A stretch of 43,528 nucleotides of DNA from an uncultured Clostridia bacterium (GCA_944386195.1 CALXAD010000016.1:1-43528); one strand, 5' to 3'; positions 7,188 through 16,800 are shown, counted from the first letter of the stretch. Program-made: numbers and translations. The notes: generated from the sequence alone by a model not told the origin.

Positions 7188-7370
7188 ATGGAAGTTGCAA
7201 TACTTGCAGTAAAGTACTTAGGTACTGCTTTAATCTCTCTTACAATTGGATTCGTTGTATGTTTTTTAGCCGTTCTTGGTTATAATACATATATACGTTT
7301 CCATAATAAAGATAAAAAGATTGAAGTTAGTGGCTCAAAACAACAACTCCAATCTAAAACTGATGAGTAA
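7188..7370 (+). CDS. Small single-pass membrane protein
   Basis: 60 residues: a short N-terminus, one membrane segment (about residues 5-30, ISLTIGFVVCFLAVLG), then a polar basic tail ending KTDE. The start at MEVAILAV follows AGGAGG with an 11-base spacing; a longer reading from 7134 would begin inside the structured leader and is unlikely. It has its own consensus promoter, leader and terminator, so it is a single-gene unit. Family not recognised; it may be an accessory subunit or membrane regulator. Confidence 0.7.
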   Translation: MEVAILAVKYLGTALISLTIGFVVCFLAVLGYNTYIRFHNKDKKIEVSGSKQQLQSKTDE

Positions 7371-7395
7371 GGCACAAGTCTTACTCTCTTTTTAT
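7365..7395 (+). terminator. Terminator of the small membrane protein gene
   Basis: Stem GAGTAAG (7365-7371) and complement (7380-7386) with an 8-base loop, followed by TCTTTTTATTTT. It overlaps the stop codon. The stretch 7396-7629 shows no gene. Confidence 0.8.
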
Positions 7396-7629
7396 TTTAT
7401 TGATTATTTTTTATTTTATTCGTAATCAATAATTTCTGTAAAATTATTTCTTTTACATTTATATTTTAGCATTTATTTATCTAACTGTCAATATTTTTGT
7501 ATAAGTTTGTGATTTAAATATTTAAATTGTTTATGTCTGTATTTTATTTTACTTATTTTTCTATCCTTACTTTTTTCTTTTTAAACTTTATAGTATAATA
7601 ATTTAAAAATTAAATAAAAAGAGGAAAAC

Positions 7630-8502
7630 ATGAAATTAGAATATTTAGTAGAAAATAATAAATACAAAAACATAAATGAAATACTATCTTTAGAATTTAA
7701 AATATCATCAAGACTAAAAAATAAACTAATAAAAAAGAATATGGTATTTTTAAATGGAAATATATGTGATACAAGAAATAACATTAATATTGGAGATAAA
7801 CTAATAATAGACTTAAATTACAAAGAAGATAACTCAAATATAATACCAAAAGAGATGAATTTAGATATAATATATGAAGATAACTGGCTTTTAGTTATAA
7901 ATAAGCCTGCAAGAATTACAATACACCCATCAATTCTTCATTTTGATAACTCTTTATCAAACGGAGTTCGTTTTTATTTTGATAAAATAGGATTAAATAA
8001 AAAAATAAGACCAGTAAACAGACTAGATAAAGACACATCTGGATTAGTTATATTTGCAAAATGTGAATATATACAAGAATGTTTAAGTTTGCAAATGAAA
8101 GAAGGAATATTTGAAAAAGAATACCTATGTTTAGTATCAGGTACCTTTAACCAAAAAGCAGGAACAATAAACCTTCCAATAGCAAGAAAAGAAGGAAGTA
8201 TTATGGAAAGATGTATAGATGAAAAAGGAAAACAAGCAATTACACACTACAAAGTATTAAAAGAATTTGAAAATTATAGTTTAGTACAATGCACATTAGA
8301 AACAGGAAGAACACACCAAATAAGACTACACATGTCATCAATTGGTCATCCATTACTTGGAGACACATTATATGGCACAAGCTCTCCATTAATATCTAGA
8401 CAAGCCTTACATAGCTATAAAATAAAATTCATACACCCAATAACAAAAAAAGAATTAGAATTAACTGCAAAAATACCACAAGACATAAAAAACTGTATAT
8501 AA
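7630..8502 (+). CDS. RluA-family pseudouridine synthase
   Basis: 290 residues. Converts uridine to pseudouridine in rRNA or tRNA. An N-terminal S4-like domain (about residues 1-75, with GDKLIIDL) precedes the catalytic domain, which shows NKPARITIHPS, the catalytic-Asp motif RPVNRLDKDTSGLVIFAK (about residues 128-145) and the C-terminal TGRTHQIRLHMSSIGHPLLGD. These are typical of RluD/RluA; the exact target base cannot be told from sequence. Preceded by AGAGGA. It converges with the thioredoxin-reductase-like gene over an inverted repeat. Confidence 0.93.
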   Translation: MKLEYLVENNKYKNINEILSLEFKISSRLKNKLIKKNMVFLNGNICDTRNNINIGDKLIIDLNYKEDNSNIIPKEMNLDIIYEDNWLLVINKPARITIHPSILHFDNSLSNGVRFYFDKIGLNKKIRPVNRLDKDTSGLVIFAKCEYIQECLSLQMKEGIFEKEYLCLVSGTFNQKAGTINLPIARKEGSIMERCIDEKGKQAITHYKVLKEFENYSLVQCTLETGRTHQIRLHMSSIGHPLLGDTLYGTSSPLISRQALHSYKIKFIHPITKKELELTAKIPQDIKNCI

Positions 8503-8519
8503 AAAGGAAAAGAAAATTA

Positions 8520-8610
8520 AGCAAGTTTTTTAGATTAAGCTTTTTTACGTAGGGAAATTAAGGGTAGTAAAAAAGCTGGTTAAGCGAAGCTTAAAATCTA
8601 AAAACTTGCT
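8520..8610. repeat. Long imperfect inverted repeat between convergent genes
   Basis: The left arm (8520-8548, starting AGCAAGTTTTTTAGATT) pairs with the right arm (8566-8610, ending AAATCTAAAAACTTGCT). The right arm carries an extra segment, TTAAGCGAAGCTTAA, that forms its own small hairpin. The apical part contains AGCTTTTTTAC and its complement. It may be a bidirectional terminator for the two convergent genes. The side hairpin is unusual for a plain terminator and could mark a small mobile palindrome. Confidence 0.6.
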
Positions 8611-8627
8611 CCAAATCCCTATAAAGC

Positions 8628-9497
8628 CTAGCATTTTTTAATAGCAGCCAAGCCAGCAACAGCTCCCTCATAAACAGCCTTTGAAACTTGAAGCAAACCA
8701 CCTGTGCAATCGCCACAAGCAAATAACCCCTCTACATTAGTTTCCATATTTTCATTCACAACAATATTATCTTTATTAGTCAAAGCACCCAATTTCTTTG
8801 CAAAATCCGAACTACCAGCAACACCTTGAGCAACAAAAACACCATCTACTTTTAAATTAGTACCATCATCTAATTCAACCTCTTCAACCTTGCTATCTCC
8901 TTTTATCTCCTTGATACCTCTAGTTTCAATTTTAACATTATCAGCCCTAAAATCCGGAACCTTTTTACCATTAGTTAAAATAGTAACATCTTTTACAACA
9001 TTAATTAAATCATTAGTCTCAGAAATTGCATAATCTCCACTTCCAATAACAGCAACATCTTTATTTCTATAGAAGAAACCATCACAAGTAGCACAATAAC
9101 TGATGCCTTTTCCCTCAAACTTCTCTATTCCCTTAATCTTTGGCTTATTCTTTTTATTTCCAGTAGCAAGAATAACAGTTTTTGATTTATACACATCGTT
9201 TGAAGTAGTAACTAAAAATCTATATTCATTTGCATCTTCATAATTAATCTCTATTTTGATAACCTCTTCTTTCTTAACATCAACACCTAAATTTTCAGCT
9301 TGCTTAATTCCTATATTATATAATTCTTCTCCATTTATACCATCTTTAAATCCATAATAATTTTCAATTTTATGAGCTTTCTCTAAACCTGACTTATCTT
9401 TATATAATACCAAAGTCTTTTTATTAGCTCTTTTTGTATACAAACTTGCAGAAATACCAGAAGGTCCTGCTCCTATTATAATTACATCATATTCCAT
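8628..9497 (-). CDS. trxB: Thioredoxin-reductase-like flavoprotein
   Basis: 289 residues, slightly shorter than the usual ~310. Reduces thioredoxin or a similar disulfide protein with NAD(P)H. FAD-binding GAGPSG at residues 9-14, redox-active CATC at residues 135-138, a second nucleotide site with GSGDYAISE (standard members have GGGDSAxEEA), and the C-terminal FAD motif GLFACGDCTGG. The altered cofactor site leaves electron-donor preference open. The start at MEYDVIII has GAGGAGG upstream; the longer reading adds eight residues without support. It lies 25 bases after ogt on the same strand, so they are probably co-transcribed. Confidence 0.88.
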   Translation of the reverse strand: MEYDVIIIGAGPSGISASLYTKRANKKTLVLYKDKSGLEKAHKIENYYGFKDGINGEELYNIGIKQAENLGVDVKKEEVIKIEINYEDANEYRFLVTTSNDVYKSKTVILATGNKKNKPKIKGIEKFEGKGISYCATCDGFFYRNKDVAVIGSGDYAISETNDLINVVKDVTILTNGKKVPDFRADNVKIETRGIKEIKGDSKVEEVELDDGTNLKVDGVFVAQGVAGSSDFAKKLGALTNKDNIVVNENMETNVEGLFACGDCTGGLLQVSKAVYEGAVAGLAAIKKC

Positions 9498-9522
9498 AGT
9501 AAAACTCCTCCTCAAAAACAAC

Positions 9523-9996
9523 CTATTTATTTTTACTTTCTAAATCTAAAAGATATTTTTTAACATCTAAGCCTAAGGCATATCCAACTAACTTTCCATT
9601 ACTACCAATAACCCTATGACAAGGTACAATAATTGGGATATTATTTTTATTATTTGCCATTCCAACAGCTCTTGATGCTTTTTCATTTCCTACCATTTTA
9701 GCTACTTCTTTATATGTTCTTGTTTCTCCATATGGTATTTCACATAAAGCTTTCCATACTTTCTTTTGAAAATCTGTTCCTTCTTGCTTTATTGGTAAAT
9801 CAAATTCTCTTCTTTTTCCTTCAAAATATTCTTCTAACTGCTTTTTAGCTTCTAATAATAAATTAGTATCTTTTTCTATAAAACATTCCATATTTTTATT
9901 ATTCTCATTTATAAATAAGATTTTAACTATCTTTCCATTTTCTTCAATTATTCCTATTTTTCCTAATTTAAAATCAACATACTTAATATATTTCAT
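9523..9996 (-). CDS. ogt: Methylated-DNA-protein-cysteine methyltransferase
   Basis: 157 residues. Suicide repair of O6-methylguanine: the alkyl group is moved to Cys126 in PCHRVI. Also visible are the DNA-binding helix region YGETRTYKEVAKMVGNEKASRAVG (about residues 89-112) and the N-terminal degenerate domain. No AdaA-like zinc domain, so this is the Ogt-type enzyme. Preceded by AGAGGA. It is followed by the thioredoxin-reductase-like gene. Confidence 0.95.
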   Translation of the reverse strand: MKYIKYVDFKLGKIGIIEENGKIVKILFINENNKNMECFIEKDTNLLLEAKKQLEEYFEGKRREFDLPIKQEGTDFQKKVWKALCEIPYGETRTYKEVAKMVGNEKASRAVGMANNKNNIPIIVPCHRVIGSNGKLVGYALGLDVKKYLLDLESKNK

Positions 9997-10113
9997 AGAA
10001 AAATCCTCTTACATCTACAAATATCTACATCTTGTTTACTATATTAGTTCTACTCTTTTTAACTAAACTTATATTATCATATAGAAAAATATTTGTCTAT
10101 TTTATGTATAAAA

Positions 10114-10142
10114 AAATCCCTAAACCTTATATTTAGAGATTT
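10114..10142 (-). terminator. Terminator of the AAA ATPase gene
   Basis: A stem of 11 bp with one wobble or mismatch (AAATCCCTAAA / TTTAGAGATTT), followed on the minus strand by a T7 run. It lies just past the ATPase stop codon. Confidence 0.8.
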
Positions 10143-10149
10143 CTTATTA

Positions 10150-11403
10150 TTACAAATCTAAACTATTTTGATTTAATAAAAACTCTTGTATACCAATTAC
10201 AAGAAATCCTTCTTCAGTTCTCCAAAGTTTTATATTATCTTTTACAACAATAATTTTTTTAAAAGAATCGCCTATTCTAATTAAAGAATTTTTTTCTTGA
10301 TTCATTTTTTTCTCATCAGGTATTGCAAAAGCAGATTGAATATAGTATCTTTTGCTTCCTTGATTGCAAACAAAATCAACTTCTAATTGTTTTCTAATAT
10401 TTTTTCCATTTTCAGAAACATTATGTTCAACAATTCCAACATCTACATTAAATCCTCTTACTAATAACTCATTGTAAATTATATTCTCCATAATATGATT
10501 TTCTTCTTGTTGTCTAAAATTTAATCTAGCATTTCTAAGACCTACATCTGAAAAATAATATTTTGAAGGAGTTGATATATATTTTTTCCCTTTGATATCA
10601 TATCTTTCAGCCTTATTTATCAAAAAAGCTTCCAATAAATAATTTATATACAAACTTATTGTTTTATCTGAAACTCCTTTTATCCCATTACTTTCAAAAG
10701 TATTCGCTATATTAGTAGGATTTGTTAAAGACCCCACTGAAGAAGCTAAAATATTTACCAATGCTTCTAATACATTATCTTTTTGTAAATTATTTCTTTC
10801 TATTATATCAGCAAAATATACCTTTTCAAATAAATCATTTAAGTATTTACTTTTTTGCTCATCAGTTCTTCTTGATAATATTAGTGGTAATCCACCATAA
10901 GTAAAATATTCATTCCAAGCCTCTTCTTTATCTCCCTCAAAAGCACTTACAAATTCTGAAAAACTTAAAGGATAAACTCTAACCTCATCTCCACGTCCTC
11001 TAAATTCAGTTAATATATCTGTAGATAAAAATTTCGAATTACTTCCTGTAACATAAATATCCAAATTAGATATTCTATTTAAACCATTTAATACTCTTTC
11101 AAATCCTTCTACAAATTGAACTTCATCTAAAAAAACATAGTACATACCACTATCTTTTATTTGTTCTCTTACATATGCTCCTAATTTTTTTGCATCTGTT
11201 AATTCTTCATATTCTTCACTATCTAATTCAATTTTTATTATTCTTGATTTATCTACACCAACAGACAATAAATAATCATAATAAAGTTTAAATAATAAAT
11301 ATGACTTTCCACATCTTCTTATTCCTGTTATTACTTTAATCATATCATTTTCTTTACGTTCTATTAGTTTATTTAAATATATATCTCTTTTTATTTCTTT
11401 CAT
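10150..11403 (-). CDS. AAA_14 / DUF4143 ATPase
   Basis: 417 residues. N-terminal AAA_14-type ATPase with Walker A GIRRCGKS (residues 27-34), Walker B YVFLDEVQF (about 88-96) and sensor VTGSNSKFLS. The C-terminal half fits DUF4143, a nuclease-like fold: LEVDFVC sits where family members have an E-x-D-F motif. Members are common, often in several copies, in anaerobes; their role is not established. The gene is a single unit with a consensus promoter flanked by two palindromes and its own terminator, which suggests tight control and perhaps autoregulation. Confidence 0.88.
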   Translation of the reverse strand: MKEIKRDIYLNKLIERKENDMIKVITGIRRCGKSYLLFKLYYDYLLSVGVDKSRIIKIELDSEEYEELTDAKKLGAYVREQIKDSGMYYVFLDEVQFVEGFERVLNGLNRISNLDIYVTGSNSKFLSTDILTEFRGRGDEVRVYPLSFSEFVSAFEGDKEEAWNEYFTYGGLPLILSRRTDEQKSKYLNDLFEKVYFADIIERNNLQKDNVLEALVNILASSVGSLTNPTNIANTFESNGIKGVSDKTISLYINYLLEAFLINKAERYDIKGKKYISTPSKYYFSDVGLRNARLNFRQQEENHIMENIIYNELLVRGFNVDVGIVEHNVSENGKNIRKQLEVDFVCNQGSKRYYIQSAFAIPDEKKMNQEKNSLIRIGDSFKKIIVVKDNIKLWRTEEGFLVIGIQEFLLNQNSLDL

Positions 11404-11415
11404 ATTTTTCTCCTT

Positions 11416-11451
11416 TTACGGATTTTTGCGGGTATCCGCATTTTTTCGTAA
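11416..11451. promoter_or_regulatory. 36-bp palindromic operator, copy 1
   Basis: A nested palindrome: outer TTACG...CGTAA, inner GCGG-GTAT-CCGC. It differs from copy 2 (11492-11527) at one base in 36. It sits directly downstream of the -10 box of the ATPase gene, covering the transcription start region and early leader, so bound protein or RNA folding could block expression. Confidence 0.75.
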
Positions 11452-11455
11452 TTTA

Positions 11456-11484
11456 ATTATACAACTTTTATTTAAATGTGTCAA
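11456..11484 (-). promoter_or_regulatory. Consensus promoter of the AAA ATPase gene
   Basis: On the minus strand, TTGACA (11484-11479), a 17-base spacer and TATAAT (11461-11456): a perfect sigma-A consensus. It lies between the two operator palindromes. Confidence 0.85.
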
Positions 11485-11491
11485 TTATATA

Positions 11492-11527
11492 TTACGAATT
11501 TTTGCGGGTATCCGCATTTTTTCGTAA
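11492..11527. promoter_or_regulatory. 36-bp palindromic operator, copy 2
   Basis: Same nested palindrome as 11416-11451, with one base changed (GAATTTTT for GGATTTTT). It sits 7 bases upstream of the -35 box. Centre-to-centre distance between copies is 76 bases, about seven helical turns, which would suit co-operative binding or looping (inference). Confidence 0.75.
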
Positions 11528-11603
11528 TTTATTTAATTTATTATTTTCATAAAATATGCATATTATTCGTCTATTAATTAAGAACTTTTAAATTAAAAAA
11601 GAA

Positions 11604-11624
11604 AAATAGGCTCATTGCCTATTT
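11604..11624 (-). terminator. Terminator of the cwlJ-gerQ operon
   Basis: An 8-bp perfect stem (AAATAGGC / GCCTATTT) with a 5-base loop, then TTCTTTTTT on the minus strand. It overlaps the gerQ stop codon. Confidence 0.85.
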
Positions 11625-11970
11625 AATAATAATGATATCTATTATTCATCGCTCCATACATACCAGCTGACTGTGATATTGTAATAAATTTAATTGAATA
11701 AATATCACAATAAGTTATATTATCGCTTTCTACAGAACGAAGTAATATGTAACTAGCACCTACATCTTGTAAAATTCCTATTCTATCTGTCAAGTTATTA
11801 GTACCAATTAAAAACTCTACTCTCATTAGCTTTCCTATTTGAGTCCTTAGAAAAGCTGGTGTATAAATAGCATTTGTAAGTATCTCTGGTGAATTTTGGT
11901 CTATTATATTTTGTCTATTTTCTCTTTTATCTTCAGAATTCTTAGTTTCTACTTTCTTTTCTTCTGCCAT
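11623..11970 (-). CDS. gerQ: GerQ-like spore coat protein
   Basis: 115 residues. A charged N-terminal third is followed by a GerQ-like core: TPAFLRTQIGKLMRVEFLIG, then RIGILQDVGASYILLRS and YCDIYSIKFITIS, matching the order of GerQ (YwdL) motifs. In Bacillus, GerQ is a spore coat protein needed for CwlJ localisation and function and is cross-linked by transglutaminase. The next gene upstream is cwlJ-like, 21 bases away, which supports the call. AAGGAG precedes the ATG. Expected in the mother cell during sporulation; no sporulation promoter was identified with confidence. Confidence 0.8.
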   Translation of the reverse strand: MAEEKKVETKNSEDKRENRQNIIDQNSPEILTNAIYTPAFLRTQIGKLMRVEFLIGTNNLTDRIGILQDVGASYILLRSVESDNITYCDIYSIKFITISQSAGMYGAMNNRYHYY

Positions 11971-11991
11971 AAAAAATCTCCTTCCTTTTAT

Positions 11992-12438
11992 TTATGTTTC
12001 TTTATATCTTTCAGTCGGTCTATAAAAACAATGTTTTCCAAGTCTTGTATGAAAAATTCCAGAGCCATTACTTGGAAATTCATTTGCACAACTTGGTCTA
12101 AATGGATTTAAGTACCATAAGCAATCTCCGGTTTCATTTAGTCTATTCCCAGCTAATGCCCGATCGGCTATATAATAATGAATATCTTCTGGATTCATAT
12201 TATAAATATTTTGAGGATTATATCTTCCCAGGAGAGTTTCTGTGCTACAGTCAAATTGTCTTTCTTGGAAAATTATATTTCTAACATTTCCTCCTTGAGA
12301 TATTCTTGCATATTCTCCATCAGAAACTTTTACTCTATTCATTATCACACTTGCAACAGCTTTCATTCCATTATCTCCTTCTCCGCCTGCTTCACATTGT
12401 ATAATTCGTGCAATTAACTCTCTATCAGAATATGCCAT
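11992..12438 (-). CDS. cwlJ: CwlJ-like spore cortex-lytic hydrolase
   Basis: 148 residues forming a single Hydrolase_2 (SleB/CwlJ) domain: RELIARIIQCEAGGEGDNGMKAVASVIMNRV at the start, then NIIFQERQFDC and a C-terminal LGKHCFYRP. There is no signal peptide or peptidoglycan-binding domain, which separates CwlJ from SleB. It degrades spore cortex peptidoglycan during germination. The conserved Glu of CEAGGEG is the likely catalytic residue. Start supported by AGGAAGTGA. It is paired with gerQ and shows the organism makes, or descends from makers of, endospores. Confidence 0.9.
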   Translation of the reverse strand: MAYSDRELIARIIQCEAGGEGDNGMKAVASVIMNRVKVSDGEYARISQGGNVRNIIFQERQFDCSTETLLGRYNPQNIYNMNPEDIHYYIADRALAGNRLNETGDCLWYLNPFRPSCANEFPSNGSGIFHTRLGKHCFYRPTERYKET

Positions 12439-12549
12439 AACTTATCACTTCCTAAAATAATTATATTATAACTGCTTGTATATAGTTACTTTTTTAATGA
12501 AATCTTTTCTTTTTTATAATTTATTGATATAATAATTTTGGTGAAAAAA

Positions 12550-13089
12550 ATGAAATTATTATTTAAAAATAAAACTAAATACTCAAAACAAACATATAAA
12601 GAATTTTTAGAATTTCATAATAATAAATATCATCTTTCATATACATTATTTAATATATGTATAGTTTTTCTTATTTTATTTTGCATTGTTTTACAAATAA
12701 AATATAATTACTATAACCTTGCAATTCTTTTTTGTATAGCTCTAACTATTTTTGCATTATGGAGATTTTTTAATCCTATTTCTGTAGTAAAAAAAGAAGT
12801 TGAAAGTGATAAAATAAAAAATGAAAAAGAATTTACTTTTAAATTTTATGATAAATATTTTAAGATTCAAGATAAATTACAATTAGATACAATAAAATAT
12901 TATAAATTATATAAAGTTTATGAAACAAATACCTTTTTTTATCTTTATATAGATAAAACTCATGCATTTTTGCTTAATAAAAATAATTTTATAACTGGAA
13001 GCTCTAAAGATTTTTCTAAATTTATTAAGAAAAAATGTTGGTATTGTTATAGGAAAATCGCACCAAAAAAAGATAGAAATAAATTTTAA
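12550..13089 (+). CDS. YcxB-like membrane protein
   Basis: 179 residues: two membrane segments near residues 32-75 (LFNICIVFLILFCIVLQI and LAILFCIALTIFALWRFF), then a cytosolic beta-rich domain ending in a region like the YcxB C-terminal domain (FFYLYIDKTHAFLLNKNNF). Function unknown. Three in-frame starts exist (TTG 12538, GTG 12541, ATG 12550). ATG 12550 was chosen because GGTGA lies six bases upstream, but the signal is weak. It converges with the Sir2 gene over a shared terminator. Confidence 0.65.
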   Translation: MKLLFKNKTKYSKQTYKEFLEFHNNKYHLSYTLFNICIVFLILFCIVLQIKYNYYNLAILFCIALTIFALWRFFNPISVVKKEVESDKIKNEKEFTFKFYDKYFKIQDKLQLDTIKYYKLYKVYETNTFFYLYIDKTHAFLLNKNNFITGSSKDFSKFIKKKCWYCYRKIAPKKDRNKF

Positions 13090-13107
13090 TACTTATTTCT
13101 ATCTTTT
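13068..13107. terminator. Bidirectional terminator
   Basis: A 15-bp perfect stem (AAAAGATAGAAATAA and complement) with a 10-base loop, with T runs on both strands. It serves the YcxB-like gene (plus) and the Sir2/helicase operon (minus). Confidence 0.85.
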
Positions 13108-13111
13108 CTTT

Positions 13112-13834
13112 TTATTGTATTTCTGACATTACTTTACCTAATGAATCATTTATTACTAAATTCGCTAAATTATCGTATGGTGTTTTATCTTTATTTATCA
13201 AAACTAAATTGCTTCCTCTAAAATATCTGATTAAACCATTTGCAGGACTAACCATCAAAGAAGTTCCTCCAACTATCATTAAATCTGCTTTTGAAATTGC
13301 ATATACTGATTTTTCTAATACCTCTTCATCTAATGCCTCTCCATATAAAACTACATCTGGTTTAATAATACCACCACATGTGCATTTAGGTACTCCTTTA
13401 GTATTAAATACATATTCCGCTTCATAAAATTTATTACATTTAATACAATGATTTCTTAAAACAGACCCATGTAATTCTAAGACATTTTTTGACCCTGCTT
13501 TTTGATGTAAACCATCTATATTTTGAGTAATAACTGCTTTTAATTTTCCTTCTTTCTCTAAATCAGCTAATTTTTTATGTGTAATATTTGGCTCATATTT
13601 TAAAGAATTCATTTTGTCTCTATAAAATTTATAAAACTCTTCTGTATTTTCAATAAAAAATTCATGACTTAATATTTCTTCTGGTGGATATTTATATTTT
13701 TGATTGTATAACCCATCTTTACTTCTAAAATCAGGGATTCCACTTTCAGTAGAAACTCCCGCTCCTCCAAAAAATACTATATTATTACTTTTATCTACTA
13801 ATTCTTTAAATTCTTGTATTTTCTCTTCATTCAT
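13112..13834 (-). CDS. cobB: Sir2-family NAD-dependent protein deacylase
   Basis: 240 residues, normal for bacterial CobB. NAD-binding GAGVSTESGIPDFRS (about residues 24-38), TQNIDGLHQKAG with the NAD ribose contacts, the catalytic His in ELHGS, a four-cysteine zinc site (CIKC...CTCGG) and VGGTSLMVSPA. All key residues are present, so it should be an active deacylase rather than a degenerate defence NADase. It starts 13 bases after helicase B ends, so it appears to be the last gene of the helicase operon, which is unusual company for cobB. Preceded by AGAGGG. Confidence 0.92.
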   Translation of the reverse strand: MNEEKIQEFKELVDKSNNIVFFGGAGVSTESGIPDFRSKDGLYNQKYKYPPEEILSHEFFIENTEEFYKFYRDKMNSLKYEPNITHKKLADLEKEGKLKAVITQNIDGLHQKAGSKNVLELHGSVLRNHCIKCNKFYEAEYVFNTKGVPKCTCGGIIKPDVVLYGEALDEEVLEKSVYAISKADLMIVGGTSLMVSPANGLIRYFRGSNLVLINKDKTPYDNLANLVINDSLGKVMSEIQ

Positions 13835-13847
13835 TTTTATTCCCTCT

Positions 13848-16800
13848 TTATTTTAAAATTTCTGCTTTTGATAATTCATCTCTTGCTTTTTCTTGTAAAG
13901 CTTTTGCTTCTTCATTTTTTCTTTTTGCTTCATCTCTTTTCTGCTTTGCAAGATTTAACTTCTTTCTTTTAGGATTATTTTTATCAATTTCATCAACTAT
14001 CTTTATTATTTCTTCAACACCTTGATGTTTTTTTCTAAAAGCTTCTCTTTCTTCTTCCGTTTTTAATTCTCTATATGGTTTTATTATAGCATATTTTGCA
14101 TTAACTAGTACTATTCCTAATCTTCTTTCATCTTCATCTTTTGATGTAGAAGATGGTGGTATATTTGTTTTTCTTTCTTTCATCCATTTTTTAGCTTCTA
14201 GAACTTTTTCTAAACGTCGTGAAATAGTATTTTCGTCTATTTGCCTTACAGTCTCTATTATCTCTTCTGCTCCTGGATGCTCTTTTATAAATTTTTCTTT
14301 TTCTTCTTTTGTTTTTAATCTTTCATATACTTTAATAAACTCTTCTCTTATTGTGTGTAATTGTTGTCCTAATATTGCTTCTTCTTCACTAATATCTTTA
14401 CCATTTCCTCTTGGCGGTCTTTTTGTATTATTTTCCTCCATCCAAGTTTTTATATTTCTTATTTGTTGTACCTTAATTGGAAGATTATTCCCTTTATTTA
14501 TTATTGATATTAATTCTATTGCTTCTTCTACTACACCTTTATATTTCTCTCTAAAATCTCTTTTTTCTTCCTCTGTTTCTAAAGCATTATATGGCTTTAT
14601 TATTAATTCTTTTATTTTATGTAGTGATTCTCCTGCTTCTTTTTCTTCCTTAGTTATATTTTTTCCAACTCTCCTTGGTATCTTTTTATTCTTTTCATAC
14701 CAATTTTCTATATTTTTTATCTCTTCTAAATATTTAGAACTCTTACTTTCTTTAACTTTTCCCTCTATATTTCCTACAATTTCTAGGATTTCTTTTATTT
14801 CTGGATGTTCATTTTCAAATTGTTCTTTTTCTTCATTTGTTAGTAATTCTTTATAAGGATTTATTAAATCCTGTTTTATACTATTTAATGCTTGTCCCAA
14901 TTTTCTTTCAGTTTCATCTTCTGCTTTGAATCTTGGTGGTTTTTCTGTTTTATTTTCTTCCATCCATTCTTTTATTCTTCTTGCTTGCTGTAGTTTTATA
15001 GGCAGATTTCTTTCATCAATATTTCTTACAATTTCCATAACTTCATCTAGTTCTGGATGTTTTTTTCTATATTCTTCTTTTTCTTTTTCAGTTTGTAAAT
15101 TTTCATAAGGTTTTATTAGATAAAATCTTATTGTTGATAAAGCCTTACCCAGTTTTCTTTCATCTTTATCTTCTGATGATTGTGATGGTGGTTTTGTTGT
15201 ATTTTTTTCATTCATCCACTTTTTTATTTCTCTTGCATTTCTTAAATATTTAGAAATATTATTTTCATCTATCCAATTTACTATTTGCATTACTTCTGCT
15301 AACTCTGGATGTTTTCTTTCAAATTTTTCTTTTTCTTCCCTTGTTTTTAAACTATTATATGGTTTTATTAAATTTCTTCTAATTACTGCTAAATTATTTC
15401 CTAGCTTTCTTTCATCTTCGTTTTTAGATGCTGCTGATGGCGGTTTTGTTGTGTCCTTTTCATTCATCCATTTTTTTATTTCTCTTGCTTGTTGTAATCT
15501 TAATGGAACATTTCTACTATTTGCATCTTCTAATAATTCTTGTAATTCTCTTCTTACTCCTTTTATACTAATACTTTCTAAAAAATCATTAATTTGGTTG
15601 TCTACTTTTTTATTCTCTTCATCTATATTTATTTCTAAATTCCATAAATTTATTTCTTTTCCTATTTGAATTATTTCTCTTACTTCTTTTTGTCTTTCTC
15701 TACTAAGTTTTTCTAATAAATTTGGATTTTCTACATATTTTGCATATTCATCTTTTATTCTTGCTAATCTTTTAATTAACACCTTTTCTTTGAAATTTGA
15801 TTTTTCTCCTACCCCTGGTAATTTTCCTTCATTCTTTTCATCTATCCATCTAATTGCTGCTCTTAATGCTTCTGTATCTCTTATTTCATAATCGTAAATT
15901 TCATCCATACTTTGCCTTTGGTATAATATCTCATTATTATTTGCTAAATCTATTATTGTAGATGGTCTTTTTTCTTCTTTTGAATATAAGGCTCTTCCTA
16001 TTTTTTGTAAATATGATATTCTACTTTCTGTTTTAGACGTTAGTATTACTCCAGATATTCTTTCCAAATGCACTCCTTCATTTATCATTCCTACAGTATA
16101 TAATAATTTTATATGTTCTGAATTTGATTCATTAAATCCATTTAATTGTTCTTTATTATCTTTTTGCTTTGATGATATCATATATATCTCTGGCTCTTTA
16201 TCTACTTTTGCAAACCATTTTTTTGCATTTTTAGCTTTTTCTTCCATATCTTGTATATCTTTACAAAAAACAATATATTTTCCATCTTTTTCTTCTATTG
16301 CACTTTCTAATAACTCTGGTATTCCTTTTGCTTGTGATGACTTTTCTGCTAATTTTCTATACATATTTTCTAGAACTATTTTTTCATTTCCTTTAGTTTC
16401 ATTTATTTTTTCTAATAAGCTTTCTAATTCATCTTCTTTTACAAAATCTGGCGTTATATATTTAGGTGATGTTATTATCCCTGATTCTATTGCTTCTAAT
16501 AATGATATTTCTGATGCTATTCTATTTTGGAATAATCTTTCTACTACATTTACATTATCACTTCTTATTGGAGTTGCTGATAATCCTAATACTTTTGCAT
16601 TTGGGTATCTATCTAATAATTCTTTTATTTTTCTTCCCCATTCATTTTCTCTTTTTATATTAGGTTTCTCTTCTTCATCTACTATTAACTCATCTTTTCT
16701 TGTTCTTAAGTGATGCATTTCATCTACTACTATTAAATCAGGATTTAATTTTTCTAAAATGTCATCTAAATTGTTATTTTCTCCTATTTTGGCAATTGTT

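Noticed and set aside
13112..13834. Sir2 as an NAD-depleting defence effector
   Set aside because: It has the zinc site, catalytic His and normal length of a housekeeping CobB deacylase, with no fused sensor domain. Only its operon position hints at more.
14353..14856. Plus-strand ORF of 167 codons inside helicase B
   Set aside because: Antisense to the repeat region; its periodic composition mirrors the repeats on the real strand.
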